Source of the DNA: Bradyrhizobium cenepequi
GTDB taxonomy: Bacteria; Pseudomonadota; Alphaproteobacteria; Rhizobiales; Xanthobacteraceae
Direction of reading: 5' to 3'
DNA: 64,000 bases
Assembly: GCF_020329485.1 (NCBI RefSeq)
Contig: NZ_JAGKJI010000020.1
Coordinates: forward strand, 1-64,000
In this document: positions 29,762 to 41,700 of the stretch, piece by piece
How positions within the stretch are numbered: the first letter of the stretch is position 1
Layout of the letters: every line of letters starts with the position of its first letter
Notes under the pieces: generated by a model
What the model was told of the DNA's origin: nothing
The model's input: the letters and a program-made list of their open reading frames with translations, nothing else
Databases searched by the model: none
Made by a program: the position numbers and the translations under genes

Positions 29762-32700
29762 ATGTCGATGATCCGCACTGCGAAGAGATTCCGTAAGGCG
29801 GATCTGGAAGCGCAGCGAGCTCCGGCATCTACAACCACTAACTATTTCTCACCATTGTCCACCCGCCGGGGTCGCAATCGCTACGCGTTCTTGGCGGGGG
29901 TCAGTGTGACGGCGCTGTTGATGACGGCTCCGGGTGCTTATGCGCGGCCGCTCGGTGGACAGGCGCCGACACCATCGGCGGCAGCGATTGCGGCAGCGCA
30001 ATCGGGTCAACAGGAGGCCGCGCGCGCCGCGGGCCAGGCCTCGGACTCGCTGCGACGTGCGACGCTCGCCATCCAGGCGCAGCAGGCGATTCAGCGAGTC
30101 GCCCGCGACGCGGCGCGTGCCGCGGTCAATGCGTCTTCGATTCCCAATGGCTTGGGCGTGGGTGGACTTCAGCGGGCGCTCGGTGCCGTGCCGGGAACCG
30201 ATCTATGGCGGGGTGCGGATCTGCCAACGCAATTCAATGATGGCGATCGCGTCAAGGTCAATATCGAGCAGACCCAGCAGAAGGCCATTCTCACCTGGGA
30301 TACCTTCAATGTGGGTGGCAGGACGGATCTCACCTTCAACCAGCGCGGCAATCGCGATTGGGTTGCGCTCAACCGCGTGCTCGGCGCCGATGGCAGGCCC
30401 AGTCAGATCCTCGGCAACATCAAGGCCGACGGCTCGGTCTATGTCATCAACCAGAACGGTATCATCTTTGGCGGTGCTTCGCAGGTGAATGTCGGGACGC
30501 TGATCGCGTCGACAGCAAAGATCTCGAACGAACAATTCCTGAGTGGCATCTATTCGACGCAGAGCGGTTCGACCTGGACGCCAAGTTTCACCGACGCGGC
30601 CGAATTTCTCAACAACGGCACCGGCGGCGGCGTCGTCAAGGTCGAAACTGGCGCGCAAATCGAGACGCACGCCCCGGCGTCAGTGACCTCCGGCGGCGGC
30701 TTCGTGCTGCTGATGGGTGGGCAGGTCGTCAACGCTGGCTCGATCATGACGCCAAATGGGCAGACGCAGCTCGCGGCTGGTGACAACTTCGTTCTGCGCC
30801 GCGGTTACGGCACGGAAGCCAACCAGTTCTCGACCACGCGCGGCAACGAGATCGCGCCGCTGTTCGATGCAGGCAGTCTCGCCGGGCTTGTCCGCAACGA
30901 CGGTTCGATCTTCAGCCCCCAGGGCGATATCACACTGGCGGGCCGGACCATCGAGCAGAACGCCATCCTCGTCGCCTCCACATCGGTCAATACGCGCGGC
31001 ACGATCCATCTTCTGAACTCGGCGACCGACACGCTTGGCGGCATCACGCTTGGTGCGAACAGCGTCACGACGATTATTCCGGAGCTTGAGAGCCAGGAGA
31101 CCGCGCTGAACTCGCAGCGCGATGGCTTGATTGAAGCGTCCGAAGCCGCGAATCTGTTGCGGGCCACGACGCCGCTCGGAATCTTCGACAATCTCTCAAC
31201 TCTGGCCGACCGGCTCGATCAGTCGCGCATCGAGATCGTCACCGGCGGCCATGTGATTTTCGAGGGCGGTACGACACCGGAAGCAGGTTCGCTCACGATC
31301 GCACAAGGCGGTCAGGTGGCGGTATCGGCGGGGGTGCGTATCTTCACCGACACCGGTGCGACGATCGACGTCTCGGGCGTCCGCGACGTGTCTTTGGCAA
31401 TGTCGTCGAACAACATTCTGGTCAATATCCAGGGCAATGAGCTGCGCGACAGCCCGGTCAACCGCGATGAGGACTACCTGAAGAACCAGGATGTCTGGGT
31501 TGATATTCGTGACCTGGTTTTCGTGCCAGCGGGGACTGGAGGCTACGACACCGACCGCTACTATACGCCCGGCGGTCTGCTCGAAGTCGGCGGTTATCTC
31601 GCCAACACCGCACATACGATCGGGGAGTGGGCTTCGGTCGGCGGCACCATCACGCTGTCGGCGCCGGAGGTGATCGCACGGCAAGGGTCGGTGTTCGATA
31701 TTTCCGGCGGTTCGATCCGCTATGAGGCCGGCTATATCCGCACCACAAACTTTCTCGGACCGGACGGCCGGATCTACAACATCAACGATGCCCGCGGCGA
31801 CATGACGTTCTACGGCGTTGGCATGGGTTACGTCCGTAAACACGAACGTTGGGGTGTTACGGAAGTCTGGACCGATCCGTTCGGTCGCGGTCGCGAAAGC
31901 GTCCGGTGGGAGGATGGCTACACGGTCGGTCGTGATGCGGGCCAGCTCATCCTCTCAACGCCGACGGCGATCTTCGAGGCCGACATCCTTGCCGATGTCG
32001 TTCAGGGTGAGCGACAATTCTCCGACCGACCGACCGACATCGCCGACGGCTACAAGCTCGGCCAGACCCAGGTGGCGCAAGCGGGACAGCTTCTCGTCGG
32101 CAGCTATAGTGCGCTCGGGCTGATGGGTGTCCACGATAGCGCGATCGTCATCGGAGGCGTCGAGGACATCGCCCAAAGCCTCGACGCGTCCTCCGTCCTA
32201 CCCGCCGGCCGCACCAACACCTTGTGGCTCGATGCCTCCCACCTCAACGACCAAAAGCTTGGCGGGATCGACCTCGCCACGGGCAACACGATCGCGATCG
32301 ACAGCGACCTCACGCTGGCCGATGGAGGCTCACTCGCCCTCACCGCGCCCATCATCGACATCAATGGAAACGTCACCGTCCGAAGCGGGAGTGTCACGGC
32401 AAGCAACCAGCTTGTGACGTATGAAGCTCAGGGCAGCTCCCTTGCAACGCGGAACACCGATCTGTCCAAAGACGGCAGTTCGGGCCTGACGCTGCATTCG
32501 GGAGTGACGATCGACACCCGCGGCATCTGGACGAACGCGCTGCTCGATCCGACCAATCTCTCCGGTCTCGCCTTCGTCGACGGCGGAGGCGTCACGCTGC
32601 GCTCGACCGGCGATGTGACATTGGAGACCGGATCGCGGATCGACACCTCCTCCGGCGCCGCGATCCTCGCCAACGGCAACACCAAGGCCGGGAAGGGCGG

Positions 32701-35700
32701 AGACCTGTCGCTGCTCGCCGGCTTCAACGGCGGCAGCGGCAACCTGACGCTGAGCGGGACGATCACCGGCTATGGCGTCGAAGGCGGCGGTGCGCTGTCG
32801 CTGTCCACCGCGGGCTTCGTCGTGATTGGCGATGCCAGCTACGAAATCGGCTCGACGCTGCCTGCGGGTAGCGTGGTGCCGGCCGACGTGACGTTGACGG
32901 AGGCGTTGCTCATTCCCGCCGGCGCGCCGCTTCCGGCCGCCTACAGCCGCACCGTTACCGCCGTCGGTGCAGGCGCGCCATTGCCGCTCGATATCACCAT
33001 TCCCGCCAATGTCAGGCTGGCGGCCGCCTGGGTCGTGCCCGCTGGAGCGATCAACATCGCCTACACCAATGGCGGAGCGACAATTCAGGCTCCGCCCGGG
33101 ACGACGGTTCCGCAGGGCGCAACTTTGACCGCCTCGAACACGTCGACCGTACGCTCGCTTCCTGCCGGCTATGTGCTGCCGGCCAACGCTTTCCCCTCGG
33201 GACTGACGCTGACGGCGGCCAAGGTCGCGACTTATATGCCGGGGACACCGGCTCCCATTGATGTGACCTTTGCGGCAGGCACGATCATTCGCGCGGGCAG
33301 CTTCGTGCCGGTGGAAGCCCAGATAGCGCCACCGGCGACGCTCCATATCGCCGACAATCTCCTGAGCCGCGGCTTCTCGAAATATTCGATCAACGGGCAG
33401 AGCGGCTTGCTCGTGGCATCGGGCGCCAATGTTGCGCCGGTGATGCCGATCTACCGGTTCGATACAGGTGCCTACGGTGCACCGACCGGCAGCGATCTGT
33501 CGGACGCGCTGAGCGTGTGGTTGCCGGACGTCTATATCGCCGACCCAATAACGACGACGCTCACCCAGCGCGGCGGCGTCGATCTCGAATTGCTGTCGGG
33601 CGGCAGCGTGGGCGGCGACACCAGCTGGCTCTCGGGCGGCGGTGTGACGATCGCCCAGGGCGCGTCGATCACCGTCGATCCTGGCCGCAAGGTCAGTATC
33701 GCCAGCGGTGGGCAGATCAACATCGACGGCGCGATCACCGCCCATGGCGGCGAGATCACCGTCCTGAACGCCAACCGGTTCAGCAACAAGGACGTCGGCG
33801 GGCTCTCGGTCTGGATCGGCGAGCATGCGCGGCTCGACGCCTCGGCGCGGGCGGTCACCGCGGTCGATACCCGGGGGCAGATCTATGGCGTGGTGCCGGA
33901 CGGCGGCAAGGTCGTGCTCGGCAGCCTCGGCGGCGAGGACACCCTGTACGAGGACGCCTATCTTTCCGCCGACGCCTATGTCGTTGTGCGCCAGGGCGCG
34001 GTGATCGACGTCTCGGGCGCCAGCGCCGAGCTCGATATCACCACCCTGGGGACGGCCGGGCAAGGTACGATCGGGCGCCGCGCGGTCGCCAGCAATGGCG
34101 GCAGCATCGTCCTGGATTCCTACCAGGGCATCTACAATGACGGCACGCTGCTCGGCCGGGCCGGCGGCGCGGGTGCCTCGGGCGGCACGCTGACCATCAA
34201 TTTCGAAGCGCCGATCTACAGCTATGTGTCGGGCGACGTCGTACCCGCACGCCTGCAGGCGGGCAGGGCGCTGCATATTTCCCAGACGAAACAGCCCAGT
34301 GCACTGCCGGCCGATCTCGAGGCGGGCGCGGCGCATGACGACCTCAGGCCCGGCTATGCGAGCCTGAGCGCCGAGCAGGTCGCGGCGGGCGGTTTCGACA
34401 ATCTGTCGCTGTTCGCACGCACGGCCATCGTGTTCGAAGGCGACGTGAACCTCACGGCAGGCCGCAGCATCGCGCTGCGCACGTCGGGTCTCTACAATTC
34501 CGTCGGCGGTGGCTACGCGAGCGTCTCCGCGCCCTACGTCACCCTGGACGGGCAATTCGTGCGAGAGGCCGGCCAGTTCAGTGTGCTCCCGTCCATGCTG
34601 CCCGCTTATCCGGCTACAGGGACACTGAGCGTTCGCGGCGAACTGATCGACGTCGCCAGCCGCATGAATGCCTATTTTGCAAAGCTGACGCTCGACAGCC
34701 AGAGCGATCTGCGCTTCTCGACATCGACGCTGGCGGTGACCGGCGATCTCGATCTGATCGCGCGGCGCATCTATCCGGTGACCGGCGCCAGCGCGGGGCT
34801 CTATGCCGGCACGGCGATGAATATCAGCGGCCAGCCGGCGCTCCCCTCCGGCGCCGAGAACACCGGTACGATCACGATCGGCCGGCACGACGATGCGCCG
34901 GTCGCGACGCCCTATTCGGTGTTCGGCGCGCTCAACCTGACGGCCGGGACGATCCGGCAGGGCGGCAATCTGCTCGCCCCGCTCGGCGCGATCTCGCTCA
35001 CCACGACTGACACGCAGAGGGTGACGCGAGGTCTCGTCGAATTCTTGCCGGGCAGCCTGACCTCGGTCAGCACCAGGGGGCTCATCATCCCCTATGGCGG
35101 CACGGTGGACGGCGTCAGCTTCACCGTCGACGGCAGCAAACTGGCCACCTACGACCTGCTCACCGGCGCCATCCTCAAGGATGCCGACGGCAATTACGTC
35201 AACAACAGCGACGTGCGCCTCGGCATCACCGCGACGGGCACCAATGTCGTGAGCCATCCGGGTTCGGTGCTCGATCTGTCCGGCGGCGGCACGCTGGCGG
35301 GTGCGGCCTTCGTCTCCGGCCGCGGCGGCTCGGTCGACGTGCTGGTCAATGCGCTCGCCGACGCCAATCCCGGCTACGGCTTCAGCAAGTCCGGAAATCC
35401 GGTCTATGCCATCGTGCCGGGCTCCGACATCGCGCCGCCGGCCGGCGGCTATTCCACGGCTTGGACCGGCGCGGCGCCGGGCATCGGCGAGCAGATCACG
35501 ATCCCGGCCGGCGTGCCTGGCCTGCCGGCCGGCACCTACACGCTGCTGCCGGCGAATTATGCACTGCTGCCCGGGGCCTATCGCGTCGAGCTCGGCGCGC
35601 GCGGGACGACGGGATATGCCGCGGCCCAGGCGCTGCCGAGCGGTTCGTATATGACGAGCGCGACGCGCAGCGTGGCCAACACCGCGATCGTCGATCAACT

Positions 35701-38700
35701 CCCGACCGCCGCCATCGTCACACCCGGCGCGACTCTGCGCACCCATTCGCAATATAACGAGCAGGGCTACGAGGCCTTCCAGTTCGCACAGGCGGCGACC
35801 TTCGGCGTGGCCCGCCCGTTGATGGCGGTCGACGGCAAGTTCCTGACCTTCAATCTGTCGACACTGGCCACGGGCAGCGCGCCGCGCGTGGAATCGGCGC
35901 TCATTTTCGACGGCCAGGCCGATTTCACGCCCGGCGAGGGCGGGTATGGCGGCACCCTGGCGGTCTCCGGCAAAGGCGGTGCAAACAAGTCCTACGACAC
36001 CGACATGGTGATCACCGGAGCGGGCAGCGCGACGGTTCGCAGCACCAGCGTCACGACCGTTGCCGCCTCCGAGATCCTCGATGTCGGAGCGCCCAACCTC
36101 TATGTCGGCTCCGCGCCCGGGATCAAGTATAGTGCCGGACAACCGATACGTCCGGTCTTCGAATTCACCGTCAATGACGGCCTCGTCCGCTCGCTGACCC
36201 TGGAAAGCGGGGTAGTGCTGACGGGCTCGCAGGTCATCCTCCTGGCCCACAACGGCGGCATCACGGTGAAGTCCGGCGCGTCGGTCAATACGCTCGGCCA
36301 CGGCCTGCTGGCACCAGACACGGCCGCCACCGGCATTCTGTTCAGCGCGCCGGCGCTGCTCGCGGTCTCGAACGGCTCGGTCTCTCTCGAACCGTACCGG
36401 AATACGACGACGTCGACGATCACGCTCGAGGGCGGCTCCTCGCTCTACAGCGAAGGCTCGATCGCCTTCACCTCCGGCCAGGGCGTCGTATTGCAGGACG
36501 GCGTGCGTTTCGGCACGCGCGATCTCGAACTGGCGCTGCCCTATATCAATATCGGCACCGCGGAGCAGCTTGCGGCCGCGGCGACCACCGGCATCCTGCC
36601 GGGCGGGCTCTCGCTCGATCAGGTGCTGCTCGACCGGCTGGTGCAGGGCGATCCGGTCACCGGCGCGCCGGGCATGAAGAATCTCATCCTGTCGGCCGCG
36701 AATTCGATCAATTTCTACGGCTCCGTGAACCTCTCCACGCTCGACGCGAGCGGCAAGTCGGTTCTCGAAAGCTTCGTGCTGAGTACGCCCGCGATCTACG
36801 GCCATGGCGGCGCGAACGACAGCGTCACGCTGGCCACCGACCGGCTGGTGTGGACGGGCCGCGCCCTGTACGACCCCAATGGCGGCAACCCGATCTATAC
36901 GCCCGTTGCACCGGGCGCGATCATCGCCGACGGGCCGGGCACCGGCCACGGCGTCTTCAATGTCGTGGCGCGCGAGATCCTGTTCGGCTATGTCGAGCGG
37001 TCGCGGCCGCTCAACACGGTCCAGTTCAACCGGCTGATGCTCGGCTTCGGGACGGTGAACCTCAACGCCTCGGAGCGGATCACCTCGAACAACATCAACA
37101 CGCTTGCGGTCTGGCGGACCGGGGCGAGCCCGACCTCGTCCTTCGATCCCGCGACCTATACGGGCGACGCGGCCGCGCTGAACCTCATCACCCCGCTGCT
37201 GACCGGCGACAGCGGCTCGACGCTGTCGGTCTATGCCGGCGGCGCCCTGCGCGTCGTCGCGCCGCAGGGCGCGCCCGCCAGCACCGCGTCAGTGGACGCG
37301 CTCGGCGCCACCATCAACCTCGCATCCGTCCAGGGTTCGGTTCAGCTCGACACGGCGATCGTGCTGCCCTCCGGCAAGCTGACGGTGACGGCGGACCAGA
37401 CCCTTCAGATCGATAGCGGCGCGCGCATCGACCTGGCCGGCCGCGCCATCCCCTTCGAGGACGTGACGAAATATTCCTGGGGCGGCGACGTCATCCTGGA
37501 GAGCACGCATGCCGACATCGTCGTCCAGGGCGGCGCGAGTTTCGACGTCTCCGCGGTGGAAAACCATGCCGGCTCGATCACGCTGTCGGCGACCGATGCA
37601 TCCGCTGGCGGCATCGCCTTCCAGTCGCTCGACGGCATGTTCAAGGGCTCGTCCACCACGGGCTACGAGAGCGGCTCGTTCAAGCTCGGCGGCCATTTCA
37701 CCGGCTTCTCCAGCCAGAGCGAAGGTTTTGCGCGCATCAACACGGCCCTGAATGCAGGCGGGTTCTTCTGGACGCGCGAATTCGCCCTCAAGCAGGGCGA
37801 TCTCGCCATCGGCAACGAGGTGAGGGCGCATAACGTCGTCGTCTCGGTGGACAATGGCAGCCTGACCGTCAACGGCCGGATCGACGCCAGCGGCGCGGCG
37901 CCAGGCGCCATCCGCCTCTCGGCCAAGAACGACCTGACCCTTGCCTCCGGCGCCGTGCTCGACGTGCAGGGCACCGAGCTGCAGACCGATAGCGACGGCG
38001 TTGCCATCGAGGCGAAGAACCGCAGCCGCATCGAGCTGACTGCGACGACCGGCTGGCTGCGGCTCAACCAGGGCGCCACCCTGGACCTGAGCTCGCCGGA
38101 CGGCGCAAGGCGCGGCAAGCTGGTGCTCAATACCGGCCGCACGGGCGAGACGAGCGGCGACGCGCGGATCGATGCCGCGGGCCCGCTGAACATCCAGGGT
38201 GCGGCGGAGATCGCGCTGAACGCCTTCTGGACCTATTCGCCGACCGACGTCGACGGCAGCATCGTGCAGGACAACGGCGGTGCCGATCCGGTGGGTGCGG
38301 ACGGCGTGCTCGGTCTCGACCAGATCGGTGCGCGCAACGTGCTGTTCATCGACGCGGCTTTGGCCAATGCCGGTCTCGCCGGCCGCACCGCCGGCCTGTC
38401 CGCCTATGGCGACGCCTATCATCTGCGACCGGGCGTCGAGATCGTTGGCGGCTCGTCCTCGAACGGCAATCTCACGATCAAGGGCGATCTTGATCTCGCG
38501 AGCCTTCGCACGTCGGACGAGAGCTACAGTGCCACGGAATCGGGCTCGCTCGTCGTCCGCGCACCGGGCAACCTCACCGTGAACGGCAGCATCACGGACG
38601 GCTTTGGCAATCCTGTCGCGAATCCGAACGACATCATGAACAGCACCGAGACGCTGGCCAGCCCCCGGACGCTGACCGTGGCGGTCACGTCCGGCGCAAC

Positions 38701-41700
38701 GACCATTCCCATTCCGGGGACGACGCTGACCTTCGACATCATCCTTGGTGGAACGAGCAATACCGTTCAGCGCGGCGATGTCGTGATCCCGTTCGAGTAC
38801 ACGGGCCTGGGCCTGACCGTTCGCGCCGATATGGTGCCCGGCGGCGTCTGGACGTTGACCGGGTCGATCAAGCTCGGCGCCAACCTGGTGGTCTCAGCAT
38901 CGGTTCCGAACCGCACCGTCGCGGTGCCGGGCGGAACGACATACGTCTCGGGTGATACCATACCTGCGGGCACCACCCTGCCGGTCGGGACCGTCATCGA
39001 TATTGGTTTTCTCAATGGTAACTCCACCAACTTTATCCTTCCGACCAATTCGGTCTACGGCGCCGGAACCACGCTGCCGCGATCGAGCGCCACCAGTGTG
39101 GGCACGATGTCGGTCGCGGCCGGCACGGTCATTCCGGGGGGGACAAATCTCGCCGGCGTCATGGGTGGCACCATCGTCACGCTGCTGGCCGGCCAGACGC
39201 TGCCCTCCGGCGCCACCCTGCCGACGGGGACGAAGCTCATCGCATCGACGCCCATCACCAATTATGCGCGCGCGCCGATGCTGGATCCCGGCAGCGAGTC
39301 CTGGTCGATCCGCCTCGTCAGCGGCGCCGACGGCACCAGCGCGGACACACGTGCGGTGCAATCGCTGTCGGTGCTCGGGGCGGGCGGCAACATGTTGCTC
39401 TCCAACCCCCTCACCAACGGGGGCGGCAAGGTCCTGCCGAGCGTGATCCGCACCGGCACCGGCGATCTCGATCTCGTCGCCGGGCGCGACCTCACCCAGG
39501 ACACGCCCTTCGGCGTCTATACCGCCGGCTCCCAGATCGATGTCGGCGGCGCCTATTCCGGCGTCACCTCGCAGGGCGGCTATTTCACTGAAGGTGGCGG
39601 CGATCTGACGATCACTACCGGGCGCAACCTGACGGGCTCTCTCCAGGTGGAGAATCCTGCGTCTGCGAGCCAGAACACTTACTCGGTCGGCAACTGGCTG
39701 GTGCGCCAGGGCGACGCCACGACGCCGGCGGCCTGGGGCATCCGCTTCGGGGCCTATGGCGGACCCAGCGCCAACATCTTCTATGGCTTCTCCGGTTTCG
39801 GCACGCTGGGCGGCGGCAATCTGAACGTCGACGTCGGCGGCGATGCCGGCGTGCTCGGCGCGTTCACAAGCGGCGGCACCCAGATCACTCGCAGCACCGG
39901 CCTCGTCTTCGCGGTGGGCGGAAGCGGCCGCGTCACCTCGGTGACGAAGACGCCGGACGGCGTCGTGACCGGCGGCACTTTGCTGCAGACCGGCGGCGGC
40001 GACCTCTCCGTCGATATCGGCGGCCGGCTCAACCCGTACACCGCGATAGCCGCCACGACCGACGATCTCAACGGCTCCTTCACCAATGTGCGGGGTGACA
40101 TCGCCGTGCAGGCCGGCGCCATCGGCGCGGCCAAGCTGGTCTACGGCGTCGGCGCGCTGAACGATCCGCGGGCCGTCGATCTCTATCGGGCGACGATGCT
40201 CCAGGACGATGGCGGCACCGGCGGGCCGGTGGTTGTCATCGGCGATGGATCGGCCAGCCTGCAGGCGCGCGGCGACCTCGTCTTCGGCGGCGCCGGCGAT
40301 CCCGGCATGATCTATCCCACCGGCGTTTCCGTCACTGGCCCGACCTTCTCGCTGTGGCGCTCGGACAGCGCGATCACGCTGTTCTCCGCGGGCGGCAATA
40401 TGGTGCCACTGAATACCTCGGGCTCCCTCAGCCAGAACGAAATATGGGGCAGCGAGGATTCGACGAACCAAACGATGATGACGCCGATCTTCGAGGCGGT
40501 CGCGGCGCATGGCAGCCTGTACTGGGCTGGCGTGCGGCGCATCGAGCTGGCGCCGTCCCGCGACGGCTATCTCGAGCTTCTGGCCGGCGACTCGATCTAT
40601 GCGGCGGGCATCAGCGGGAGTGATTGGCCCGCCGCCTGGAGCGTCTCGGGCGCACTGGCCGATCCCAATTCGATCCCCAATCCGTTCCGGCCGGGAACGA
40701 GCAACTCCTATTTCCAGTTCCAGCCGGACACCGTCACCACCAATCTGCACGAGGGCGACGACAAGCTCATCCGCGTCTACGCGCTGACCGGCGACATCGT
40801 CAATTTCACGCTCGGCGATCCCACGCCGCAATTCGTGAACGGCGAATTCCTGCCGCGTTATCGCACGGCCATGCCGGCCCGCATCTATGCCGGACGCGAC
40901 ATCGTCAATTTCGGCAAGAACGCCTATCGTAGCCCGACCAGCGGTGCGGAATACACGGACACGCCGAGCCTGATCCTGAACAACGACGCGACCGATGTCT
41001 CGAGCATCGAGGCCGGCCGCGACATCCTCTATGCGCAGGTGCAGATCGCCGGCCCCGGCTCGCTCGAAGTCGTCGCCGGACGCAACCTCTATCTCGGCGA
41101 CCAGGGCTCGATCGTCTCGATCGGAGCGCTGGCCGCAGGCGACACGCGACCCGGCGCCTCGATCCTAATGCAGGCGGGCGCGGGCCCGACGGGGCCGAAC
41201 TATGCGGGGCTGCTGCCCTATCTCGATCCGGCTAACCTCGCGATTGTCGGGACGCCGCTCGCCGATCAGCCGGGCAAGGTCGCCAAGACCTACGAGGCTG
41301 AACTCGCGGCCTGGCTCAAGGAGCGCTTCGGCTTCGCGGCGCCGACCGACGCGGACGCGCGGGCCTATTTCACGGCTCTCGCGCCGGAGCAGCAGGCGAT
41401 CTTCCTGCGCCAGGTCTATTTCGCTGAGCTGAAGGCGGGCGGGCGCGAATACAACGATGAGGCGAGCAGCCGCTACGGCTCCTATCTGCGCGGCCGCGAA
41501 GCGATCGCTGCGCTGTTCCCCGGGGACGCAGCCTATGATGGCGACATCACGATCTTCGGCGGCGCCGGCGTGCGGACCTTGTTCGGCGGCGGCATCCAGA
41601 TGCTGACGCCGGGCGGCCAGCAGGTGGTCGGCGTCGAGGGCCAAGTGCCGCCGGCGAGCGCCGGCATCGTCACCCAGGGCTCCGGCAGCATCCAGCTCTA

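Noticed and set aside
32330..36949. 1539-codon minus-strand open frame
   Set aside because: It is fully antisense to adhesin C, is rich in Arg, Ala, Asp and Gly from mirrored codons, has no domain or signal and exists because of the high GC3 of the sense gene.
38894..40831. 645-codon minus-strand open frame
   Set aside because: Again antisense to adhesin C with the same mirrored composition; no recognisable product.
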